DNA of 7,337 nucleotides from an uncultured Bacilli bacterium (GCA_948750805.1 CAPZYV010000048.1:1-7337), one strand, 5' to 3'. Counted from the first letter of the stretch, positions 1 to 6,250 are shown. Notes: generated by a model not told the origin, from the sequence alone. A program made the numbers and translations.

Positions 1-559
1 ACTGATGCGAAATGTCTTCTAAGGTATTCATTAAATATATTTGTTCATTTCTTTCATATTCACTTAGTTCTTTTAATTTAATAGTAACTTTATAAATATC
101 ATTTTTTAAGATAGATAATTCATCTTCATTATAATCGGCAATATTAAGTTCATAAGACCCTTTTAAAATTTCATTTAAATATTTATTAATAGTATTTATT
201 TCTTTTTTTAATTTTAAATTATGGAAAATATAATATAATAAAAATAAAGATACCATAATTAAATAAATAGAAGTAGTAATAATAACCGTATTAAATTGGG
301 CTTTTTTAAAATTAGCGATTTCTTTTAATGTAGAATCTTTAATGCCATATTTCGATAAAACATTAGAATTATGACCTTTTTTTATAATAGTATCTATTAT
401 TAAATCTTCGGCTTCAGGATATTTCTCAACCAGATTACTTGTTATATCATTTAAAGTTTGATATAAATAATTTTCATAAGTTTTCGAAATAGTTATATTA
501 AGAATTATTAAAAGAATAAAAGTTAAAGTAAATATTATTATTGTTTTTTTAGTTTTCAT
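1..559 (-). CDS. Sensor histidine kinase, N-terminal part (cut by window edge)
   Basis: Membrane sensor kinase that should phosphorylate the response regulator encoded just upstream. I translated 186 residues from the ATG at 559 to the edge. A short basic N-terminus leads into a first membrane helix (about 7-24). An extracytoplasmic segment of roughly 65 residues follows, then a second membrane helix (about 91-112). A cytoplasmic linker contains NEDELSILKNDIYKVTIKLKE (about 144-164, shown here in part as DELSILKNDIYK). The reading ends at LEDISHQ, the start of the H-box, with H185 the predicted phosphorylated histidine. The linker and H-box resemble the small Bacillota kinases often linked to cell-envelope or antimicrobial-peptide sensing; that is family knowledge, and the ligand is unknown. 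The ATP-binding domain lies outside the window. The start overlaps the regulator's end by 11 bases, which suggests translational coupling. Confidence 0.9.
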   Translation of the reverse strand, partial: MKTKKTIIIFTLTFILLIILNITISKTYENYLYQTLNDITSNLVEKYPEAEDLIIDTIIKKGHNSNVLSKYGIKDSTLKEIANFKKAQFNTVIITTSIYLIMVSLFLLYYIFHNLKLKKEINTINKYLNEILKGSYELNIADYNEDELSILKNDIYKVTIKLKELSEYERNEQIYLMNTLEDISHQ

Positions 560-1220
560 TAGCTTTATACCCTATTCCCCTAACTGTTAATATAATTTTG
601 GGATTAGTAGGGTCATCTTCTATTTTTTCTCTAATTCTTTTAATATAAACCGTTAAAGTATTATCATTAACATAAGATTCATCAGTATCCCAAATCTCAG
701 CCAAAATTGTATCACGTGTATAAACTCTTCCTGGATGCATAAACATTATTAATAATATTTTATATTCTAATGCAGTTAATAATACTTTTTCTTTATCTTT
801 ATAGACACTAGCATCTGTTATATTAATAGTTATATTTTTTATTGTTAAAGTATTTTTATTTTCTTTATTAGTCCGTCTTAAAACGGAATTAACACGACTT
901 ATTAATTCTCTGGTTTTAAAAGGCTTTGTTATATAATCATCGGCTCCTTTATCTAAAGCTTCGACAATAGTTGTTTCTAAATCGTTAGCTGTTAAAAAAA
1001 TAGTTGGGATATCTTTAGATTTAATTTTATTAAATAACTGTAGTCCATTTATATCTGGTAAATTAATATCAAGAAGTAATAAATCTATATTAGCCTCAGC
1101 TATAATATTTAAAGCAGATACTCCTGAACTTGCTTTTAAAACTTTAAAATTTTCTTTTTCTAAACAAAAGCTTAGACCACTTAATATTGTTTCATCATCT
1201 TCCACCAATAAAATAGTCAT
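549..1220 (-). CDS. OmpR/PhoB-family response regulator
   Basis: Cytoplasmic DNA-binding response regulator of 223 residues from the ATG at 1220. The receiver domain (about 1-115) shows the acidic pocket E7-D8-D9, phospho-acceptor D51 in LLLLDINLPDINGL, T77 in FLTAND, and K99 in YITKPF. The C-terminal winged helix (about 124-221) shows TALEYKILLIMF, the recognition-helix region DNTLTVYIKRIREKIE, and the typical ending VRGIGYK. Length is usual for the family. A GTG at 1235 would add five residues. I prefer 1220 because AGGTG sits 5 bases before that ATG, and because the predicted transcription start lies downstream of the GTG. It is co-directional and overlapping with the kinase gene, so the two form a two-component system. 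Target genes cannot be told from this window; an ABC exporter beyond the left edge would be a reasonable place to look. Confidence 0.95.
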   Translation of the reverse strand: MTILLVEDDETILSGLSFCLEKENFKVLKASSGVSALNIIAEANIDLLLLDINLPDINGLQLFNKIKSKDIPTIFLTANDLETTIVEALDKGADDYITKPFKTRELISRVNSVLRRTNKENKNTLTIKNITINITDASVYKDKEKVLLTALEYKILLIMFMHPGRVYTRDTILAEIWDTDESYVNDNTLTVYIKRIREKIEDDPTNPKIILTVRGIGYKANEN

Positions 1221-1236
1221 ATAATCACCTATCACA

Positions 1237-1245
1237 AGTATACCA
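1237..1245 (-). promoter_or_regulatory. Extended -10 promoter for the two-component operon
   Basis: Minus-strand TGGTATACT: a TATACT -10 box (1242-1237) preceded by the TG of an extended -10 element. No good -35 box is seen 16-18 bases upstream, which is common for extended -10 promoters. Transcription is predicted to start near 1230, at the first base of the Shine-Dalgarno AGGTG, leaving a leader of about ten bases before the ATG at 1220. No convincing terminator separates it from the upstream gene, so read-through is possible. Confidence 0.55.
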
Positions 1246-1279
1246 TTTTAAAGAGATTTTTACTATTACAATTTAGTCA

Positions 1280-2284
1280 CTATTTTAGTTTTCTTACTCT
1301 ATAACCCATGCTTTCTAGCTCTTGATAAAAAGCATCATAATCTGTTTCTTGTACTCCCAAAATATGAGTTTCCATTTCATCAATATAACTGCATAATAAA
1401 TCATATTGTTCTTTGGTTATATCATCATCTTTACGTTTAAAAATTTGCTTTACTTCCCTACAATATTTTGGTAGAGCTTCTCCCGTTAGTTTCCATAGTT
1501 TATTGTGATTACCAGTAATAGCACTTTCTAAAATAAGTGGCGAAAATAAATCATAGAAGTCTGATACCAATATGTCTAGCTTTTCATAAACATTATAAAA
1601 TTTAATACGCCGAAGACATTTAGGAATAGGACATCCCATTTTTTTGTATTCTTCTAAAGTTTCAGATGCTATATAATCATTTACTAATTCATATGTTTCA
1701 TCATTAAGAAACATTGATGGATATATTAATTTTTCATCTGTCAAAGCTATAGGGCTTGCAGTTAAAGTATGAGTAAGTTCATGAATTATTGTTTTTAAAT
1801 CGATAGCGAAAATCGGTAATAATACAACATTTAATACTTCTAAATTATCTAAGCTAGGTCCTTCTAAAACATGAGTAGCTAATGCACAATCATCTTCTAG
1901 TGCAAATAAAATCTGACCCTCTAACCCTTTTCTTAAATCCATTCTCGTAACATAATTTTTAAAAATAAAATTTTCTTCGTCATCTTCACTTATTGATTTA
2001 GATTTTAAATTTAAATAATTCAAATATTTTAAATAATATTTCATTATTGCCATGTCTTTTTGGCGAATACCTACTTTGTCTTTCAAAAGAATATTTAAGT
2101 ATCCTTCTGGTATAAAAAAGACAAATTTAAGATTAGTTAAAGTATATGTTATATGATGACGATGTTTCTCACCAAAAACTCTAACAAACGCTTCAATCAA
2201 ACCAGGCATTATAATTTTTAAAGCTTCACTTAACTCGGTAGTATATTTTTTATTATAGTTATTAATCCTTTCATATTTTTTCAT
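1280..2284 (-). CDS. Uncharacterised protein with HELTH (HExxH) motif, possible zinc metallopeptidase
   Basis: I do not recognise a named family. The 334-residue protein has no signal peptide and no clear membrane helix; the hydrophobic run 150-161 is short. The main clue is IIHELTHTL at about 166-174, an exact HExxH motif (H168, E169, H172). Such a motif usually binds zinc and supplies the catalytic glutamate in metallopeptidases. A third ligand could come from ETYELVNDYIASE (196-208): E199 and D203 form an ExxxD spacing 27 residues after H172, as in some gluzincins, but this assignment is inference. The C-terminal half is rich in charged and aromatic residues. The start is supported by AAGGTGG 4-5 bases upstream and by a strong promoter. 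It is probably transcribed alone, between the exonuclease gene and the two-component genes. It could equally be a non-peptidase protein with a fortuitous motif. Confidence 0.85.
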   Translation of the reverse strand: MKKYERINNYNKKYTTELSEALKIIMPGLIEAFVRVFGEKHRHHITYTLTNLKFVFFIPEGYLNILLKDKVGIRQKDMAIMKYYLKYLNYLNLKSKSISEDDEENFIFKNYVTRMDLRKGLEGQILFALEDDCALATHVLEGPSLDNLEVLNVVLLPIFAIDLKTIIHELTHTLTASPIALTDEKLIYPSMFLNDETYELVNDYIASETLEEYKKMGCPIPKCLRRIKFYNVYEKLDILVSDFYDLFSPLILESAITGNHNKLWKLTGEALPKYCREVKQIFKRKDDDITKEQYDLLCSYIDEMETHILGVQETDYDAFYQELESMGYRVRKLK

Positions 2285-2303
2285 AAACCCACCTTGATTT
2301 AAT

Positions 2304-2332
2304 ATTATAAATTAAATTATATATTTTGCCAA
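2304..2332 (-). promoter_or_regulatory. Near-consensus sigma-A-type promoter (TTGGCA-17-TATAAT)
   Basis: On the minus strand a -35 box TTGGCA (2332-2327, five of six consensus bases) is separated by exactly 17 bases from a perfect TATAAT (2309-2304). The predicted start is near 2297, two bases before the AAGGTGG Shine-Dalgarno of the HELTH gene. It is the best promoter in the window and suggests steady expression. Its -35 box lies directly beside the T-tract of the preceding gene's terminator. Confidence 0.75.
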
Positions 2333-2333
2333 G

Positions 2334-2363
2334 AAAAAAATCTTAGTTTGTAACCAAAGATTT
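2334..2363 (-). terminator. Putative intrinsic terminator of the engB-exonuclease operon
   Basis: On the minus strand AAATCTT (2363-2357) pairs with AAGATTT (2344-2338) as a 7-bp stem. The 12-base interior can pair partly (GGTT with AACT is imperfect). The downstream arm runs into seven Ts (2340-2334). The hairpin covers the last codons and the TAA of the exonuclease gene. The stem is AT-rich and therefore weak, so termination may be partial. Confidence 0.4.
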
Positions 2364-2885
2364 CTTTTTACAATATTCATATATATAGTTTGTAGTTTTA
2401 CAGTCATCTACACTTCTATGAGAACCATAATCTAACTTAAAGTAATGCTTTAAAGTTTCTAATTTATAGTTATATGCTTTAGGTATATATTTTTTAGCTA
2501 AATCGATAGTGTCAATGTTTTTATTTTGAATAATTGGCATATTAAGTTTTTTTAAATTTTCTTCAATAAAACTTAAATCAAAACTTGAATTATGAGCGAT
2601 TAAAGTTAAATCTTCTATAAAAGCTAAAAATTCAGGTAGAACTGTATTAATAGTGGGTTTATCCTTTAAATCTTCGTCATTTAAGCCTGTAATTTTTGTT
2701 ATTACTTCTGGTAACAATACTTCAGGATTTATTAAAACACTATATTCTGCGACTAACTTTCCTTTTTTATATTTTAAAGCTCCTATCTCAATAATTTTAT
2801 TAGTTAGAGGGTCAAGACCTGTCGTTTCTAAATCAAATACTACATAATCGTCTACAAATTTATTTTCCTTATTTAAATATATCAT
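2343..2885 (-). CDS. Stand-alone DEDDh 3'-5' exonuclease (DnaQ / PolC-exonuclease-like)
   Basis: A 180-residue single-domain exonuclease of the RNase T / DNA polymerase III epsilon superfamily. It should remove nucleotides from 3' ends using two metal ions. All signature residues are visible: ExoI in VVFDLETTG (D18, E20), ExoII in HNSSFDLSF (D103), and ExoIII in HRSVDDC (H156, D161), so the active site is intact. IDTIDLAK (124-131) is also typical. The protein is about the size of the bare domain, with no polymerase, helicase or BRCT part attached. It may therefore act in repair, proofreading in trans, or RNA trimming; the sequence does not decide which. Its ATG overlaps the engB stop as ATGA, and AAAGGA six bases upstream lies inside the end of engB, so translation is probably coupled. 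The gene ends at a weak hairpin. Confidence 0.93.
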   Translation of the reverse strand: MIYLNKENKFVDDYVVFDLETTGLDPLTNKIIEIGALKYKKGKLVAEYSVLINPEVLLPEVITKITGLNDEDLKDKPTINTVLPEFLAFIEDLTLIAHNSSFDLSFIEENLKKLNMPIIQNKNIDTIDLAKKYIPKAYNYKLETLKHYFKLDYGSHRSVDDCKTTNYIYEYCKKKSLVTN

Positions 2886-3460
2886 ATTAATTCCTTTATT
2901 ACTTCATATACTTCTTCTTTACCTTTTTTAGTAACTGTTGAAAAAGTTATAAAATCTTCACTTTCTAATTTTAATGTATCTTTTATTAATTTATTTTGTT
3001 TATCTCGTGCACTTTTTTTAATTTTATCAAATTTAGTAGCAACTATTTTAATATTTAAATTATAAAATTTTAAAAATTCGTACATTAAAATATCATCTTC
3101 AGTTGGTTTATGACGATAGTCTATTAGTAAAAATACACATTTTAAATTATCACGACTTTTAATATATTCTTCAATCATCGCGCCAAATTTCTTTCGACGG
3201 TCATGAGAAACTGAAGCATAACCATATCCGGGAACATCAACAAAATAAAAACCATCATTTATTAAATAAAAGTTTAAAGTTTGAGTTTTACCAGGCTTAG
3301 AAGAAGTATGAGCAAAGTTTTTTCGATTTATAAGCGTATTAATAAATGAAGATTTTCCCACATTACTTCTACCTACCAATAAAAACTCGGGTAATTTATC
3401 TTCTGGATACTGACTAGTTCTAACAGCCATTGTAGCTAATTCAACATTATCTATTTGCAT
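2882..3460 (-). CDS. engB: Ribosome biogenesis GTP-binding protein EngB (YsxC/YihA)
   Basis: Small GTPase of 192 residues, full length for a family that in characterised bacteria is needed for large ribosomal subunit assembly. The order of G motifs is complete: P-loop GRSNVGKS (30-37), G2 around PGKTQTLN (56-63), G3 DVPGYG (75-80), G4 TKFD (142-145) and a G5-like FSTVTKKG (173-180). The family signature LLIDYRHKPTEDD (111-123) is also clear. The start at 3460 is backed by AGGTGA seven bases upstream. The gene leads a two-gene unit with the exonuclease. In many Bacillota this gene follows lon or clpX; neither is present here, and the upstream neighbour is instead the divergent plus-strand gene. 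Confidence 0.97.
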   Translation of the reverse strand: MQIDNVELATMAVRTSQYPEDKLPEFLLVGRSNVGKSSFINTLINRKNFAHTSSKPGKTQTLNFYLINDGFYFVDVPGYGYASVSHDRRKKFGAMIEEYIKSRDNLKCVFLLIDYRHKPTEDDILMYEFLKFYNLNIKIVATKFDKIKKSARDKQNKLIKDTLKLESEDFITFSTVTKKGKEEVYEVIKELI

Positions 3461-3479
3461 AATTTTTTCACCTGCATTA

Positions 3480-3508
3480 ATTATATTATATTTTTTCTAA
3501 TTTTGCAA
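3480..3508 (-). promoter_or_regulatory. Promoter of engB (TTGCAA-17-TATAAT)
   Basis: On the minus strand TTGCAA (3508-3503, four of six consensus bases) lies 17 bases before TATAAT (3485-3480). A second overlapping TATAAT sits at 3490-3485 but has no matching -35 box. The start is predicted near 3473, exactly at the AGGTGA Shine-Dalgarno, so the leader would be about 13 bases. Confidence 0.6.
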
Positions 3509-3525
3509 ATCAGTTAAAATTTCTA

Positions 3526-3562
3526 CTATCTAAAAAGAGATAGAATATTATTTAATAGATAG
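3526..3562 (+). promoter_or_regulatory. Upstream region of the plus-strand gene: inverted repeat and candidate -10 boxes
   Basis: CTATCT (3526-3531) and AGATAG (3538-3543) form a 6-bp inverted repeat around AAAAAG. AGATAG recurs at 3557-3562, 19 bases after its first copy and touching the Shine-Dalgarno. Possible -10 boxes are TAGAAT (3541-3546) and TATTAT (3546-3551), both five of six, but neither has a good -35 box. This suggests control by another protein or another sigma factor; the operator role is inference, and in DNA this AT-rich a 6-bp repeat may be chance. Confidence 0.3.
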
Positions 3563-3572
3563 GAGGAATTTT

Positions 3573-3935
3573 ATGCATAACACTAATGTTCACGGCTTTC
3601 CTCCTAATTTAGACCCTCAAGTATTTGCTTTTTTGGCAGTCTTAATAGGTTCTGCTTGTGTTGGTGATTATACCGCTAATGAGCAAAATAGTTTTGGCAA
3701 TTGGCTTATTTTAGTAGGACAATTTATATTAACCACTGCTGCCCAACAACAGCTTATTGAAGCACGTTTAGAATCAAACAATATCAATATAAATAGTCGA
3801 GAACATAAAAGTGGTGGCTCTTTTTATGCTAATAATAGTAAAAGTAATCAAACCCAACGTTCTGAAGTTGACTTTTTACTTGATGCAGTAGAAAAACTAC
3901 AAAAAGAACTTAATAACATCAAAAAACAAGGTTAA
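3573..3935 (+). CDS. Uncharacterised 120-residue protein, only plus-strand gene
   Basis: No named family recognised. The start is firm: a perfect AGGAGG (3561-3566) lies six bases before the ATG. The N-terminal half is compact and looks conserved in style: GFPPNLDPQ (8-16), a hydrophobic stretch (17-31, VFAFLAVLIGSACVG), a polar hinge DYTANEQNSFGNW (32-44), and a second hydrophobic stretch (45-57) running into AAQQQLIEARLE. The two apolar segments could be a helical hairpin, either membrane-associated or a protein-protein interface. Residues 68-97 are rich in Asn, Ser and Gln and probably disordered. The end (98-117, SEVDFLLDAVEKLQKELNNI) is an amphipathic, coiled-coil-like helix. There is no cleavable signal peptide and no catalytic motif. 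The gene is divergent from engB and converges on the 55-residue ORF. From memory, similar short FPP..DP and EQN..GNW proteins exist in low-GC Bacillota, but I cannot name a function. Confidence 0.85.
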   Translation: MHNTNVHGFPPNLDPQVFAFLAVLIGSACVGDYTANEQNSFGNWLILVGQFILTTAAQQQLIEARLESNNININSREHKSGGSFYANNSKSNQTQRSEVDFLLDAVEKLQKELNNIKKQG

Positions 3936-3958
3936 CCTTTATGATTACACCTTGTTTT
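3923..3958. terminator. Shared bidirectional hairpin between convergent genes
   Basis: AAAACAAGGT (3923-3932) and ACCTTGTTTT (3949-3958) form a perfect 10-bp stem with a 16-base loop. Read on the minus strand, the stem runs into TTTTTT then GATG, a good intrinsic terminator for the cell-division block. On the plus strand the downstream arm ends in TTTT followed by AATTATCTTTT, a weaker tract that could still stop the 120-residue gene. The stem arms lie inside the 3' ends of both genes. Confidence 0.7.
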
Positions 3959-4099
3959 AATTATCTTTTCTTCATTGTAATATTCTTTATTACGACTATC
4001 TATATTATAACCAAATTCATTTAACAAATTATATTTTATATGTTCAATATTTTCTTCTTGACCATTATATCCCACATAATAACGATTTATTTCTTTCAT
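3932..4099 (-). CDS. Small hypothetical protein, 55 residues
   Basis: A short gene read directly from the minus strand. It begins MKEINRYYVGYNGQEENI and ends at RCNHKG followed by TAA. It is hydrophilic and rich in Tyr, Asn, Glu and Lys, with no membrane segment. The support is positional. AGGTG (4110-4106) lies six bases before the ATG, with a second purine run AAGGA. The gene follows the penicillin-binding protein stop after only 39 bases on the same strand, and ends exactly at the shared terminator. Its last four bases overlap the end of the convergent plus-strand gene. I recognise no family; its place suggests co-transcription with the division genes, but a role in division is not shown. 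A spurious ORF is still possible at this length. Confidence 0.6.
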   Translation of the reverse strand: MKEINRYYVGYNGQEENIEHIKYNLLNEFGYNIDSRNKEYYNEEKIIKTRCNHKG

Positions 4100-4138
4100 T
4101 TCCTTCACCTGTTATTATTATGAGGATATTTTTTAAAA

Positions 4139-6238
4139 TTATGTAGTTTTTAAAGTTACCTCTAAAGTTTTCTTTAAATCAATAATGGTATCTTTTTCGA
4201 TGTTATATGTATCAACTACACCATAACCTTGAAATTTACAATTTAAACCAATTAAATTACAAAAACTTAAAACTTCACTACTACTCCAACCCTTAATATC
4301 TGGCATTATATATTCATTGCTTTCAGTTAATAAGAAAACTTTACTTTTTTGTAACACTTCTGTCTTATTAAGTGGATATTGATTAATAACATAATTGCCT
4401 TTGCCGATAACAACTGGTTTCAAATTGTTTTTTTCTAAAATATTAACTGCTGTTTTAATATCATTACTTAAATAATTATCTAACTTAATAACTTTATCTT
4501 TATCTAAGTTAGTTTCTGTTTCAACTAAATGAGCATAATTAGCAATACTTTCAATCGCTTTTGTTACGACTTTAGCAAGAGCATTTGCTCCACCATCAAT
4601 TTGTTTTACTGTCACATAAAATATATACTCAGGGTCTTCATAAGGAAAAATTCCTGCAAAACTTCTAATAAAATTTGTATTTCCCGTTAAGTAACCACCA
4701 TTTGGACTAGCTATTTGAGCAGTTCCTGTTTTCCCCCCTATAGTTATATCATCACATTGCCAAATTTTAGTTACTCCTTTATAAACGACATCATACATTA
4801 ACTCTTTAATTTTTTTAATAGATTCACTTGATACTTTTTTACCTAGTTCAGTTCTTTGTCCTTGATACGTAACTTTTCCTTTAGAATCAACAATTTTATC
4901 CACTATATAAGGTTTAATCATAACACCATCATTGGTGATAGTTGTTAAAGCTTGCAACATTTGAATTGGCGTTATTGTTATACCTTGACCAAAAGAAGCA
5001 CTAGCTAGCTCTGATTCATAAGTAAGTCTAATAATTCCTGATTCTTCACCCGGAAGTTCAATTCCTGTTTTTTTACCAAAACCTAAGTTATTATAAAACT
5101 CTCGTAATTTTTTGTTACCAAGCTCTAAAGCTAAATTAGTCGCAGCAACATTTGAAGAATAAGCAAAACCTGTATCATAAGAAATTTTGCCCCAACCTTT
5201 ATTATTGAAATCTTTGATTGTTGCACCTTTAATGCTTACACTACCAGACATAAATTCTTTAGCTCCATCATATATTCCATTTTCCATTGCTGCTAACCAT
5301 GAGAATATTTTCATTGTTGAACCTGGTTCAAAAGTATAACCAACCAAAGGATTAACATAGCTTTTTAATCCTTCAAGTGTATTTGGGTTAAAATTAGGAC
5401 TTGATGTAGAACCAACTATTGCTCCCGTTTTGGCATTCATTACGGTAAAATTATACCAAGAAAAATCATTATTTTCTTCTAAAGTATGAGTTGCATCTTC
5501 TAAAATTAATTGAATTTGTGAATCTAATGTTAAATATATATCACTACCACTAACTGGTTCTTTAGTATAAGCATCTCCCATTTGATAACCATAAGCATCT
5601 CTTTGATACTCTGTACTGCCATCAGTTCCTTTTAAAATTTCATTATAGTAGCCTTCGATTCCCATTTCTCCAACAATTTCTCCACTATCGTTAGTTTTTG
5701 CATACCCAATAATATAAGAAGCCATTTTGGATTTTTTATAATATCTTTTCGTTCCTTCAATAAAACCAATACCTGCCAAATCTAAAGATTCAATTTCAAC
5801 TTTTTTATTTTCAGACAAATTTTTACCAACGAGACCAAACTCTACTTGATAGGCGTTAGGAATGTTTAGTCTTCCTAATATATATTCATAATCGGCATTT
5901 AATACTTCAGCTAGAGCTTTAGCAGTATTTTTTTTATCAATAACATGTTGGGGATTATTAGAATTTGTCGTTCTAGATTCACTTAAATATGCTATTAAAG
6001 TATAAGAATTTGCATTTCCTGCAATTGCGTCTCCCATCGAGTCATATATATTGCCTCGTGATGCATATAAAGTTTTTTTAACAGTATTACGATTATTAGC
6101 AAATTCTGTTAAATTAATTCCATCAACATTATTTGACATAGCTACATAAATAAGTTTACATATAGCCATTAAAAAAGAGAAAAAAAAGATTAGAATAAAA
6201 ATTGCACTTATTTTAACTCGTCTACTTTTTTTTCTCAT
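4139..6238 (-). CDS. pbpB: Class B penicillin-binding protein (division transpeptidase) with two PASTA domains
   Basis: Membrane-anchored D,D-transpeptidase of 699 residues that should cross-link septal peptidoglycan. Visible in order: a basic N-terminus MRKKSRR; one membrane helix (about 9-33); the dimerisation region opening with ASRGNIYDSMGDAIA (about 59-73); and the transpeptidase domain with the active serine in EPGSTMK (S307, K310), YSSN (S361 to N363) and GGKTGTAQ (K503-T-G505). Two PASTA domains end the protein (about 582-640 and 643-697). This layout matches the PBP2B/PBP2x group; SpoVD-type proteins usually have one PASTA domain, so a vegetative role is favoured. An in-frame ATG at 6325 lies inside the upstream gene. 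The ATG at 6238 is better, having AGGAG seven bases upstream and the membrane anchor right after it. FtsL upstream is its expected partner. The symbol is by analogy with Bacillus. Confidence 0.95.
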   Translation of the reverse strand: MRKKSRRVKISAIFILIFFFSFLMAICKLIYVAMSNNVDGINLTEFANNRNTVKKTLYASRGNIYDSMGDAIAGNANSYTLIAYLSESRTTNSNNPQHVIDKKNTAKALAEVLNADYEYILGRLNIPNAYQVEFGLVGKNLSENKKVEIESLDLAGIGFIEGTKRYYKKSKMASYIIGYAKTNDSGEIVGEMGIEGYYNEILKGTDGSTEYQRDAYGYQMGDAYTKEPVSGSDIYLTLDSQIQLILEDATHTLEENNDFSWYNFTVMNAKTGAIVGSTSSPNFNPNTLEGLKSYVNPLVGYTFEPGSTMKIFSWLAAMENGIYDGAKEFMSGSVSIKGATIKDFNNKGWGKISYDTGFAYSSNVAATNLALELGNKKLREFYNNLGFGKKTGIELPGEESGIIRLTYESELASASFGQGITITPIQMLQALTTITNDGVMIKPYIVDKIVDSKGKVTYQGQRTELGKKVSSESIKKIKELMYDVVYKGVTKIWQCDDITIGGKTGTAQIASPNGGYLTGNTNFIRSFAGIFPYEDPEYIFYVTVKQIDGGANALAKVVTKAIESIANYAHLVETETNLDKDKVIKLDNYLSNDIKTAVNILEKNNLKPVVIGKGNYVINQYPLNKTEVLQKSKVFLLTESNEYIMPDIKGWSSSEVLSFCNLIGLNCKFQGYGVVDTYNIEKDTIIDLKKTLEVTLKTT

Positions 6239-6245
6239 AAATACG

Positions 6246-6250
6246 CTCCT
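6246..6250 (-). promoter_or_regulatory. Shine-Dalgarno deciding the penicillin-binding protein start
   Basis: AGGAG on the minus strand (6250-6246), seven bases before the ATG at 6238. It overlaps the TAG stop of the FtsL-like gene (6251-6249), so ribosomes ending there are well placed to restart. This fixes the start at 6238 rather than at the upstream in-frame ATG at 6325. Confidence 0.75.

Noticed and set aside
1221..1235. GTG start for the response regulator at 1235
   Set aside because: It lies upstream of the predicted transcription start and has no ribosome site; the ATG at 1220 has AGGTG five bases upstream.
1221..1279. Terminator between the HELTH gene and the response regulator
   Set aside because: Only short 4-bp pairings such as ACTA/TAGT are present, with no stem plus T-tract on the minus strand.
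2653..2847. 64-residue plus-strand ORF
   Set aside because: It lies wholly antisense to the exonuclease gene, whose catalytic motifs are intact; no ribosome site was noted.
3461..3572. Riboswitch or small RNA in the largest divergent gap
   Set aside because: The 112 bases are taken up by the two promoter regions and ribosome sites; I saw no extended paired structure other than the 6-bp repeat.
3941..4024. 27-residue hydrophobic plus-strand peptide (MITPCFNYLFFIVIFF and onward), resembling a small membrane toxin
   Set aside because: It is antisense to the 55-residue ORF, begins inside the terminator loop, and has only a weak AAGG as ribosome site. Its hydrophobicity is expected from the complement of a charged AT-rich gene.
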